Source: Rhinopomastus cyanomelas (taxonomy: Eukaryota > Chordata > Aves > Bucerotiformes > Rhinopomastidae). Taken from it: 64,000 nt of DNA. Below the pieces are notes generated by a model. That model saw only the letters and a list, made by a program, of their open reading frames with translations, was not told where the DNA came from and made no database searches. How positions within the stretch are numbered: the first letter of the stretch is position 1; every line of letters begins with the position of its first letter. This document shows, piece after piece, positions 46,886-59,600 of the stretch. The DNA lies in the NCBI GenBank assembly GCA_013400115.1, contig VXBP01000410.1, positions 1-64,000 of the forward strand. The letters are read 5' to 3'. Made by a program: the position numbers and the translations under genes.

Positions 46886-49800
46886 CCAGTGGGTTAACTT
46901 CAAACTTTAGGAGAAAGGCAAGGTCATTCCTCAGTGGATTCATGGACATGTTTACTTTCAGCAATACCAGATAAATTCCTATGGGGACAAATTTAATTAA
47001 ACAGACTCTTGTTAAATCATGTAGTTAGTAGCCAGTAGATAAATAAAATGAACTCAGATTTATTTGTTATTTATTCTCTGGCTTTAATCACTCAATAGTA
47101 ATTCCATAATTGAATTAAAGTACTTAACAATTCTAATGCAAATTAACCAGCTTATAGTTCTTCAATGAGTAAATTATTGCAAATCAGGTACCAATAATAT
47201 CAACATTATTCACTCACAGTTAATTTATCTTCATAATAATTGAGCTATTTTTTATGCATTCCAGAACTGGATGTCTTTTTATTTGTGAAGGTTGTAAATT
47301 AAAAAATTGCTTGGTTTCATAAAAATAAACTCTCCATTTTGTTGGGTTTTTTCCCCTTGTTTTAGTTTAAATATATACATAGAAGAAACAATAGAATCCA
47401 GGAAGGATATGGATCATAGCAGCAGGACAGCTTCCACTGCAGTTTTAATAAAATGCAAACAAGTGAACTGTAAACAACAAGAACATTGCTAAATATATGA
47501 GGAGGAAAATACGAGACCTTATCAGAGAGTACAATCTGTTATGAAGCCCTTTTAAATGGCTAGGAAGAATAGACAGACTCTCCTACAAAGACAAAGTGTC
47601 CTCAATAAGAAAGTGTTTTAATTAGAAAAACTTCTTACGATTTCACAGAACATTCTAGCAACCTTCTGTGCTGCTTCAAACAGATGGGGACTCTTTGCAC
47701 TGCTAATGTACTAACCAGGAAGAATTTATTAGAGACACCGCAGCAGACAAGTTTACAGCTGCACACCGCAAGCACTGCCTCATGAATCTGGAGAGTCGTC
47801 GGGAAGGCAGGAGTTAATGTTAAACAGAAGGTCAACTTCTCTGCTAGTTGGAACAAAGTAATTGGACAAGCTGCAAGTACCAGGGATTTGGATCTGAAAC
47901 AGGTGAAATGTAGCTTCTCCTAATTGATGTCTAATTAACTGCAATTAGCATTCAGTAAACAGGTGCCCTTAGCCATAAAGAAAGAGCTGCACTCTTAGTG
48001 CTCTGTGGTTTCCAGGCCTGTTAAGAGCTTGGAGAAACCTTCTGAAACCATAGACCAAGATAATTTGCTTCAGTTCTGTTACACCGAAGAGTTTTCTTAG
48101 CTCTGTCTCACAGAAATGTTATAAGGTAAGAGAAAGCACTCCTTACAATGAAAAAAGTTGGAGGTTGCTGGTTGCTTTTGAGGGAAGTTTGTCAGCTGCT
48201 CAGAGAGGTGAGTTACTGTTCTAACATGGGGAAAGTTGGGCTGTTAAAGGAGTTCATAAGGGCTATATAGCCTTACTTTTTTTCTTTACAGTTTTGTGCT
48301 TTGCTTGTTTTGCTTTCTGTTGGTTTGCTGTTGCAATTTGTGGTGGTGCTCCATGATGTAATTGTGCTCCAAATATTAATCTTCTGTGTTTGGCTGTGAG
48401 ATGTGTGTCTGTGTGCCTGTTGTGGGAGGAGGAAACACATTTGTTCTCAGAGGATCACAAAGTCTTATCATAAAGAAAATCTATTTTGTTAGAAGGCTAA
48501 AGATTATTTCACGTGGTGATAGCAAAGTACAGATGCTCTTACTGCTTTCTTTGAATCAAAGTAATGGGTGATTTCTGATGTGAATTCAAAGCTTCAAGTC
48601 AAAGTGAAAATAGCAGAGCAGGACACGGTATTTGTGTGCAGTAGTTTGCTGTAAAACTATGCCTGGTTATAAGGTAATCTTTGATGCGTGAACATTGTAC
48701 GTGCTCGTTGTCGTGTGGAGCCTTTCAAAAAAAATAATACGAAGCTTTGTAGATTCCAGTATCTGTTGTCTGTGTGGTCTCTTATTTTCACTGCCTTGCA
48801 GGCTTCAGAGAAGCTTGCCTGCAGGTTGGTGTAACTAAGAGGCGTCAGATCTGAATTTCTAAAGGAATTAAGCTAGAAATTGCTTTCACTGTTTCTGAAA
48901 TAATAGTTGGTTGAATTTCTTTGTTAGGAGACAAGAGGTTAACATCTTCCTTCCTTTATGCTTTTATAACTACACATTGTAGTTTCCTGCTAAATGGTTT
49001 GGTCATAATAATTTGAGAGTCTAGAGCGCAAACTTGTCAGTCTGTCAGTGGGCTGACTGCTGGAGGTGGACCACTGATGCGAAATCGGAGGGTGCCTTTG
49101 TGTTCCCTTACTGTGATGACTCAGAATCTTCTTAGCTTGTTTCTGCTTCTTCTTAGATCTCTGAATTCATAATTGACTCTTTCCTAACAAAAATTGCTGT
49201 CGTAAGACTGCTCAATTATGCTTGTCTGTACGAAGTTTACAATGGCTCATCCGAGAGAACCCTGGAATGGGACTGTGAATGCTTGTGCAGTTATTAGCTG
49301 CGTCCCTAATACCCTCAATTTTTAACTTTTAGAGTTAAAGCATGTGGCTTTCTGGCATTTTTTTGACAGTGACAAATAAACACCAGGCACAGTGGGAGCT
49401 CGGAGCACAAAGTGGCTTAATTGAAAGAGTTTTACCCAAGGTTAGAAATTTAAGGTTATCATCAAAGCCAGCTAATTGGATTGCAGGGCTTGTTTCCTGT
49501 TTAAGAAACATCAGATGTGCAAATCCTCCCGTTGCCACTCTTGCCATGTACTAACAATTAAAGCTTTTACTTGAAAACTCCAGACAGTTGTGTGCACGTG
49601 AGAAACGGAGAGGGGAATCTTTCTTTCTGTGGCATGCTGGAGGGGAAAGGATGGCTGATGCCTGATTAGGGTAACAAATCTACAGGAGCTGTAGAACACA
49701 ACCTGTGCTTTGTCTGGATATTCCACATGAAGGGTTTAATTTGAAAGTGTTGTTACAAAATCTGGCTGGACCCTGGCTTCTTGAGCTCCTGCTAATGAGG

Positions 49801-50288
49801 TGCTATTTATCAAACTCTACTGTGAGCCATACTTTCTTTAAAATGGTGTCTGCTGGTGATATTATCATTTGATTCTGAGACTGTCACTTCAGCAATCTCT
49901 GGTCATTAGCATTATCATTTTGAAAGTTGCTTTCACTTTGCAGTTAAAATATAATACTTGTCTTGACAATGGATATGGGTTAGTTTAACCCAGAATGCCC
50001 TAACTAGCAATTCCTTGAGTACATGCTCTTTTTTTTTTATCCTATAGGAGAATGAAACCCATAAAGCTGGGAATTTTCTGAATATGTTAGTGCCATGATT
50101 TTACTCAAAGGGATTATGGGAAGTGGGTGTTCAACATCCTGCAGAAAAAAGGACTATTAATTGGTGGTTATTGTTTGAGCACTTTTGTGACAGAGTGAAG
50201 ATTGCTCTGGTGTAGTTTATTGATCTCAGTGGCTGAGCTAGGTTGATAAACCACCATCCTTTTCACTCTTGTCAAGGGGGGGAAAAAT
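46886..50288. other. Gene-free stretch with homeodomain/POU-type motifs
   Basis: No coding or transposon signal. Two AT-rich segments are dense in TAAT cores: 46970-47260 (with a perfect octamer ATGCAAAT at 47136-47143) and 47890-47990 (TAATTG, TAATTA, CAATTAG and two CAGGTG E-boxes). These are candidate enhancers by motif content only. Confidence 0.45.
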
Positions 50289-50665
50289 AATCACAGAATC
50301 TCTTGGATTGAAAAAGACTTTCAAAATGGAGTCCAGCTATTAACCCAGCTGTAGCAAACCTTGTCCCCAAGCTCCTTATCTGTTCTAGTTTTCAACACAT
50401 CCAGGGATGGCAATTCAAACCCCTCCCTGGGCAACCTGTTCCAAAGCCTGATGACCCTATCGATGAAGAGGATATTCCTAATGTTCAACCTAACAACCTG
50501 AAGCTCTCCTGATGCAGTCTGAGGTCATTGCTTCCTATTGCTTGTTACTTGAGAATAGGAACTGAACCCCCACCTCTCTAAAACCTCTTTCAAATTACAA
50601 CAGAGGGACTTGGTATGTTCAAGTTCTACAGCTCTGCTCTGCACTGAGTTTCAACTGTGACCTTA
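50289..50665 (-). mobile_element. CR1 LINE fragment, old and diverged
   Basis: This reads aatcacagaatctcttgg, then catccagggatggcaattc, ccctgggcaacctgttcc and gatgaagaggatattcct, the complement of a CR1 ORF2 end and tail. Frames are broken and divergence is high, so it is among the oldest copies here. Limits are approximate. Confidence 0.8.
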
Positions 50666-53600
50666 ACATCAATGTCCATGAAGTATTGTTTGTCAGGTGT
50701 GTAGTCTGAATTGTGGCCAGACCTAATTAAAAAAACACCACAAAATCAAAACCACACTTTCATGCTGATGAAGCCAAAATGTTTTGGGAAGCTGTTGTCT
50801 CACTCTCTTATTATTTTCCTTCAGCTGAAGACTATAGTTTCTGAGAGACCTGTTTGGCTGTTTCACTTGATGCTTAGTCAGGGTAGTTTTGGTCTCCAAA
50901 GGTAATCCAGTGGTACTTTATTTCAGCAATAGCATAATTTCTGCAAATTGGAATCGTTGCCTCTAGCAATGAAAAAGCACATGCTGGCATCTTGTGAGAC
51001 ACTGCTCCCCAGAGTAAAAGACGAGCTTCTGGAGCTCAGTGCAATTTGGAAGGGAAGAGGAGGGTAAAGCAAACAGATCAGAACTGACTGCCCTTTCTGC
51101 ATTGTGTCTCTAGGCCAAACTGTATCTGAGCATGGAGGAGGTTTGAAACTCTTACACTGAGAAGTGTGTGCTAGCTGCAAGTCTTAGTGTCCCTCTGCTG
51201 GTTATCCTCACATTTCACTTTTTTCAGCTAATAGTTGTGGTGCTAACGGTGATATCATGCTCTATTTGTGACTGTAGTTCAGCATAATTGAGAGTAATGA
51301 TAGCACAATAATGGTCCTGTTCTCTTGGCTGCAGCCCTGTCTCTAGGCAGTGGAAGTAGGATGGTCCTTGTCAGCTAATGAAGGGGCAGGGGGAGAAAGG
51401 TTGCTTGGGATCTGCAGAGGGAGCAGTAAAGAGTGTAAGAATACAGTTGTGAAAGCCTCTTGAAATATCTGATACAATATGTTTAGGATTTGCCAAATAT
51501 GTTATTGGGAACAGTAAAGACATTTGTATTTAACCAGGCATTAGCATGATCTGTGAAAACAGATGTTCTCCCTCAAGGACAATGATGAAGCATTAATTAC
51601 AGGTAGAGATGAGCTGAAACAAAGAACAGAAACCTGCTGCTACTGGAGCTATTTTTTTTGTCAAACTGATTTATTGTAGCTAACTGTGGAGTAAGAGTTC
51701 TAATGAAGATGAACCTTGAAACCAGGCAGGCAAATATATTGTTCTGTGGTTCAACATGATACGTTCAATTTACATTATGTTGGAAATTAAGCTTGATAGA
51801 AATTGCAGTTGTAATGAGCAGTTTGCCCTGCGATTCCAATGAAAGCACCTGATGGTGATAACTGCTGTACAAATGCTGAGAACTCTTACCCCTATTTAGA
51901 GCAAATTACTTCCTGGACCACATCAGTTACAGCGTAATGGAGGTGCAGTGTCCTAAAGGAAAACGAATAAATTCAAGTAAGTGATTAAACATTGCTGCCT
52001 GTGGAAACTGTAAGGCAGAAGGATTGCCTTAACTAATGCAGAAAAGGTCAATTTGTGGTTGGGTTTGCCTAGTCCAAAAAGGCAGTCAATAGAGGCAGGA
52101 AATATTCAGTCCTGTACGTTGAAGTGCCAAAGTGGGGTCTATGTGTATATGTAAATTAACACCGAGAAGAGGAACTTAAAGCAGAGTAACTACACCTTTC
52201 TGGTAACCAAGGCAAGATGTAAAAACGTAGAAAACAAGAACTGGTCCCTAAAAGCTCTTAATCTCACTAACTAGTGTACAGTCTCAATCTCTCTGTTGCT
52301 GATGTAATGTTCAAATTGAAGACAATTGCTAATTTTCTTGGCTGAACTGTTGTCTCTCTAGAAGGCACAACTGAAAGTCTGAGGTTTTTTTGTGGTGTTG
52401 TCCTACCTGGCACATGCCAGCGATACTCAGAGGGATGCAAGCATTGTTTTTGGACCTCAAAGCCAGCACAGCTGAACTAATGCACTGCTCTGCCAGTGCT
52501 GAGATGTCCTGTGAAGCAGTTTCCAGGCCAAGGTGTAACTGTTAATGCAGACAAAGTACTCCCCTGCCACAGGGGTAGTGTTTTGTCACACAGCTGTACA
52601 CACACCAACAGGTAAAATCTCTCATTGTCTGACCACCTTATTGTTTAAAGCAAACAGTGCTCTTTAAAATCCATGTTAATGAGGAAATTCAGAAGGAAGC
52701 TAAGTATGTTAGTGGCATTTCAAGAAATGTCTTTAGCTGAAAATAGCTGGGGGCTTCACATAGTGAAGAATGATCATGCAGGGTCAAAAGAGGATAGAGT
52801 TAATCTTTTTCATATTCATAAAAAAATTGAAATAAAATGGAAAAGGAAACAGTAATTAGAAATTATTGTAGTGGAAGGAGGGTAAAATAAAATGAATCTG
52901 AAAGATGGGAAGACAATACCAGTTCTTATTTCTTTTGTTAGCCAGGGCAAGTGACAAGGAACCCCAAAAATAGTAATAGTTGGCTGACAGTCTTTACAGA
53001 ATTCCAGTCTACGCTTTTACTTATCACAGCCATCTAATTAAATTATTTAATCATTGAATCAAGCCAGGGTACCGAAGCAGAGTTGTGTGAAAAATACTAC
53101 TAGCTTTTTCATCTTTAAGTTCTTCCTTCCCTCACTTTTTGTTCTGGAAAACTTGGATTCTGTAACCTTACTTATTTGGTAAATTTACATTTACCAGCAG
53201 GACTAAACCTGAAAAGAAATCACGTGGAGCAGTTCTTTCATGGGATCTACTCGCCTTCATAAGGATGAAGGTCAGAGTCTTTTCAGGAATTTTGAAGTTA
53301 CAAAGTCACCTTTCCTAGGGGAAAATGGAGTGCTCTAGAGACAGGTGTTTACACCAGAAGGTGATCTGCCGCGCTAAACACCGTGGCTAACAGCAAAGTG
53401 CTAAAGAAACATGGGCAATGATCTGCACACACCTGGAACTATTGGCCAAGTTGATTGCAGGAGGACAAGGTCATGTATTGATCTGACTGTAATGAAGATT
53501 GAATATAAAGGAACTGGGGAGGTAATAATCTGCTCTTAAACAGAATAGGTGATTCTGGTGTGAAGGAGAAATGTTGAAGCGCTGCTTAGAAGTTGTGATT

Positions 53601-56600
53601 TATTTTTTTTCTGTCCTCTGGAGGGATTCAAGAGAATTTAGTGTATCATGGATTTCCCACTGACACAGAAGGCAGGTAGGCTCCATCTTTCCTGCCAATA
53701 GTAAAAGCCCTCTGAAAGATTTCTAACTGGTTGAAAATGGATCTATGTTACTTCAGCTCCCACCGGGTTTTTCTGCAGGAATCTGAGATAAGCTCAACTC
53801 TGTGCTAGAGTAGCTGCCTGGTCTCGACTTCTAGTCTGTGTGTGCCTCTACTGCATCTGAACTTAGGTTTTGTGTGCATTTAGAAGGAGGAGAACTACCA
53901 ATGGAATCGCCGCTACCCATCTTCTGTCATCTCTTGGTGAGATTCTGCTGAACTTGTTTAGAGGCAAATGCTAGGGGGAAGGTCAAGTAATTTGAAACGT
54001 TGTCAACCTCTAACAAATGAATGCACAACACTGAAATCTAGGTTGCTCTTGTGCATGTGTGTCACATTCTCAAGCTCCTCCTGTGCAGTTGTGTGCCGAT
54101 TGCACTGGGCCACAGATCTGCTTAAGCCAGGCTGGAATTCCTTTTTGCCAGGAACTCTTGCAGGATGCCAAGATCCCAGTGAGGTTTTGGAATTCTTTGC
54201 AACAGGTTAAGGCAATAAGACTGAGGTAGATAGGAAAGGAATGATTGGAGATGACGTTTGTGATAGAGAATGCTTGCATCCCTGCGTGTTTGCAACCGAT
54301 GTACTGTGGTGTATTCCTCAAATAAAAGCTGATGCTGCAACAGCAATCTAATCATTTCTAGAGATAAACAATAATCCTTGGTTGATTAGCTGTCAAGAAG
54401 ATTCTTGTCTTTCTCCCAAGTTTTTTGATAGGTATTTACACTTCACAGAATAGAATTATTGAGTAGGCTATGGCCACCATCTTTAGCTTTTTCTACAGAG
54501 AAAGTTAATCTACGTCCTAAAATAGCATCAAACCTGGAAGACAGTCACCTGCAGTGACTTCATCTCTTCATCCATTCTCTTTACCATTTCCTGTATAAAG
54601 AGAAATGTTTCTTCAAGTTGTAAAAGTTACCACTGATTTTTTTCAGTTGACACATCTGTGACTCTTTCAGCAGTATCTGTTGCCTGTTGGCCAGCTACAG
54701 GGTTCTTTTATTTGTCACAGCAATTTATTCCTGATTTAGGACTATCAGTTGTGCCTTGCCAGGCATGCAATTTGAATAGAAACAAGATAGCAAGTCCTTA
54801 GATGAGAGCAGCCATGAGCTGGGATTTTCTCACTTTGAAGTAACAGGGAAAGCTGTTTCCTAGAACGTCTTGTTTGGGAGAGTGGTGTTCCCAGTGGGAT
54901 GGGGAGCCGTCCAGTCACTGCTCAGAAGATAGATTTACTCCCAACTCTGCCATTTCCATTGCAAACAGAGGCAGATGGTGCGACGGTGTCTCTGAACCAT
55001 ATGTTCTTTGTTTGCTCAATTGGTTCCTCCTTTGTCTGCTCTTATAATTCTGCTCTGGTTTCTCCACCTGCTCATTTGTGACAGACAAATGGTCTCTGCT
55101 GACTCCTGCCTGGTGGGGTTTTTTTTACTTTATTTCCCCAACCATGCTTTTAAATGTCACTTTCTTGGAATTGTCAAGCAGTGGCTTTTTGAGCATTTGA
55201 GCCAAAAGTGTGACCGAGGCAGCATAAGGATGCATCATCCAAGCAGTTGCAGCATAATCCTTCTGGATTTCTGCATGGTACATCTTTTCCCGTATGCTGG
55301 TTTAATTTCGGTGGCTTTGCTGTAAGCATTCTCAGTTTGTCACTTGTTAATGTTTTGAGTCTAACTGCTGATAGATTGAAAAGAATTGATTGTAATTGTT
55401 CTGGGTGGCATTTATCATAGCTACTGTAAGCTGAGTCTGCTCAACTTGGGCATCATTAAGAAAAATCATATGTTCCATAAATATTTTTATTAAGACTTTA
55501 TTTCCCAGCTGGAAGATAGAATTATTGTTCTAGGATAACTGACAGACATAGTGCTAAATCAACACTACTCTGTCAGGATACAGAGATAAATTTAGTCAAA
55601 ATAGGCTGTTACTACTAAAACAGTCACTTTCATTCTATAACACAAAGTAATGCATATTCCTAATAGTGTTGAGTGAGCTCTTAAGCAAGTAATTTCTTTT
55701 AAAATTCCAATTACAGTGCAACGTTGCTGATAAAGATGCCCTTTTTTATCCTACAGCTGACAAGCAATAGAGACATAATTTATCAGTATAATGCAAGCAA
55801 GCCTTTAAGATGGCACAGCATGTTTCTGGTGGCCTGTAAGATTCCCCAGTGTCCCTTTCTTTCTTCTTTTCTGTGATGTGGTATTAACAAACTCCTGCAG
55901 TCCTGCCACAGGCAAGTCATTTCTAATCATCTCATTGATTTAAACAGAAAAGTGCGTGTGAGAATTTGCTGCGAAAGCTGTGTAAAAATTGAATTGGGTT
56001 ACTGTGTCCAGCAGATTCTCTTCAGCACTGGTAGTACCAGCTGTAGTACTGGTACCTGCAGTCCTTGGAGCAGTGCACTCAGTGCACAGAAATTAAACTT
56101 CTGAGCTCCCTTTGTTAAGGGGTTGTCTTCTGGTCCAACAGGGTTAAACACTATTGCAAATTCTTTCTAGTTGCTGTAATCACTACTAGATTTGGACTCG
56201 GGCGTTCTTCTCCCTGGCATATCTTAGCTGGGGAACAGGTCCTGCTGCTTGTGGTGTTTAATGAAGTTCTTGTCTCTGTCCTGAAACCATCTCCCTTTTG
56301 GTTTTGTTCTGTGCCCTCAAACGGGCATCAGAAGTTTGTGTTTGCCACTTTTCCAACAGCAGTCAGAGCCAGCTGCTACAAATGTGCTGTCTGGCTCTGC
56401 CAAGCTGAAGGCAACCAGAGAGATGAACCAGCAAAGGGAAATGGAGTAAAGCAAGGAACTGTCTGGTCATGAATCTTCTTTTCCCTTCAGCTTACTTGGG
56501 TAAACATCTGTCACACACCTACAAAGATTTATGAGAAGGTTTATTTAGAAAGATTTGATCTGGCATTTGAACCGTGTTCAGAATTAGGAACCTTTCAGAG

Positions 56601-59600
56601 AATAGTTGATAAATTGCCCTATTTGTTGAGCCAGGTAGGTTGAAAAGTAGTTTTAAGGTGCAGAAGATTCAATTCGTCTAGATGAAGGAACTACAAATAT
56701 AAGAGAAATACTTATTTGAGCTGGAGTTAATGTTGGTGTAAAAATAAATTGTGCATAAACAGGATCTGGATAAATTCAGACTGGAACTTAAGCACTTGCT
56801 GTTATATCCTGGTTTAAACTGGGTGTTTCCATTTAGCAGGCTTCTTGGCTAAACTGAAATTGTGACAGATGGTCCAAGTCACTGCAGTTTGACACAGGAC
56901 AGCTCAGAGTGACGCACGAAAGGATAGATTGCTGTTCTTTCAAGCAAGTCCTCCAAAACTTGCTGGACTCCCTCAAAACCCAGTGGAAGAGGCTGTTAAA
57001 ACCAGTTTTAAAGAAAATCAGTTGAGAGTACTGAAGACATCAATGCTGACATCTCGGTATTAATCTATAGTCAATTGATGTTTTGTTGAGGAAAAACACT
57101 ACCTCCTCTATGGTGCTGAGACTTTAAACATGATATTGTTTTAGTGTAATCTCTTGGGCAAAAAACTCTCTTCTTAAACCTTCAAATCAGAGTATGATGA
57201 TTGCTGAACTTCCTTAGCACTCTAGTGAAGTTTAGAAAGCACTGATTAATACATTTCAACCTTTCCATAGTACCATAGTTCTGCACCTTCTTATTGTCAA
57301 AACTAGCATGAAATCGCATCTTTCCAAACTCCCATCCTATGTTAAAGTGGGATTTCTAACCAATACAAAATTTTCACCTGAGACCTTTATGGTGAAGCAA
57401 ATCTTTTCTCTGAAACCTGTCAGATTTCTGCATTTTTCCATTTGGAGGTGTGCAGACCAAAAACATGGAGGGACAGCCAGCTAGTTCTCCCTGCTGTCAC
57501 ATGAATGAAAACCAATGGCAAAAATTCATGTGGCTCTGTAAGCCCTTCTGTACAGTGTGCAAGGATGGGGCAAGTGTTTTCCAAAGAACAATTCTTCACA
57601 AAGAAATTTTTTTCCTAGCTTTCATCCATCCCTTCAAAAGGCAAGGAAGGAATGAAGGCTGAGATATCCAGATCAGAATAATGTCAAGAGTACATTCTTG
57701 CAAAGCAGAACAAGAGAAGCTTTAATATCATATAGGCGATGCTGTGCGTTCATTAATCCATGTCACTTTACTCAGATGCATAAAACTTCCATCAGATGCT
57801 TTGTTGCCTACAGAGGGAGTTACTGTTAGAGTTCACCTGTCGTCTCCTCAAAATTTATTTAAAGAGGGAAAGCAACAGCACTTCCCCAAAGCGCTGCAAA
57901 AGCGGAAGCCTGTTCTATATTTTCTTTTGTTATGGGGAGCAGTCAATCCCCTACCAGTCATTAGTGTTGTTTAAGCACAATGACATGAGTTTGTGTTTTC
58001 ACAAGGAACTTCATTTTCCAAGATACCAGGCACGGAATGGGCTGTGGCAATGAGTGCCACGCTTGCCGGAACAGATTTTCTGCACAGTAGAAGCTGGGGT
58101 AAGGGGCAAGTTGAGATGCTGGTGAGGAGAGGAGCAAATGCAGGGCAGAGAGAGAGAATGGAAGAGAACAGCAAATGGGAAGGAGCTCTATAGTTTGATA
58201 TAGGTGTTCTTAAACACATACTGCACTGCACTCATGAATAAAACAATCCAAGTTTTGCACAATTATGAAACTAGGAGAAAGACACTTCAGTTAAAAACGG
58301 AGATTCCAAACTGTCTGGTTTCATTTAGTGAAGAACTGATTCAGGTAGTTTTGAAAAGGGTTGAGAAAATCCCAGGGTGATATTCACTTCCTGTAGGATG
58401 ACAACCACAAATCATTCTTGTTGCTTTGCAGAAAAGAAATCAAGGATTCAACTTTTTGTAACCCATCCTATTCCTGTTGTAGGGAGCAGCCTGACTATCT
58501 TCATTTAGCTAGAGAAATTAATACAAAAACAAAGGAAACTTCAGCTCCTTGGGCAGCCCAGTGTTTTCTGTTGCACCTTTCTGCAGCTGTACGTACAAAT
58601 AGAAAGCTAGGAAACAAAAGTTGTGCTTTGTGGGAAGTTAAACCCTCTCAGACCTTCCAAGGAACTGTGGTGCTCTCGGACAAGTTCCTAAGGACTTAAG
58701 GATTGGTGACTGAAAAGGAAAAAACCCGATGGATTAAGTGCGCCTAGTACGGCTGCTTTGCTAAACTGGTGGGTTTATTGCTTCTTCAGAAATGACGAGA
58801 GTAGAGAACTGACTTTTGTAAGAGTAATTGTCACGGAGGTGTAGGTCTGAACTAGCAGCTTTCTTTAACCTCTTTTTAAATTTGGCTCCTGTAAGGATCA
58901 AGCAGCAATACTGATATTTTACGTAGGCCAGCGGTTTCCATGAAAACAAAATTGCTAACTTTAGCTGGTGATCCCATTCTGGAAGACGATAACCACAGGT
59001 TGCGATACTGAAATGCAGGTCGTCACACTAAAATGAGGGGCTACAAAGTGTAGACCTCTAACCATTATACTGCGACCTGTGAGTCTACACACAGAACTTT
59101 TCGGAAGCAATGCAAACACAAGCCTTTTCCTCAGCTTTCTTTGTGCTTTTGCAACTGCTTCTTGTTTGGGGGAGGGTTGTCTTACCAGGGATACACTTTT
59201 CTTTGTAAGTAGAGAGAACTAAGTTTTCTTGTTCACTCCTTGCTATGGAGTCTCTAATGACCTAAAGTGGCCAAGGGCTTCGTTTATATTCTGTAAGACT
59301 GCCCACCCCAAAGCTAAATTCAGAATTCAAGTAATTACCATAAATTAAAGACTGTACAGAAAAGGCAAATTATCAGCTGAGAAGGAAAAAAGAGCAGTAT
59401 GAAAAAACTGGTTTTGAATGAGTTGCTGGTGATGGGTATAAATAAGAATTTATTTTTCTCTTGCCAGTGGGGCTTTGAAACTGCAGATAGTCACGTTCCT
59501 TGTTCTCACCCAAGGATTTATGTGGAGGTGGGTATACATATGCATGCATGCAGCTGAATTTATAGGCTGCCTTCCTATGGGATTTAGAGGATTAAATGGT

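Noticed and set aside
53884..53936. Possible 53-bp internal exon between tttag and gtgag
   Set aside because: The length is not a multiple of three, the encoded residues match nothing known, and no partner exon was found.
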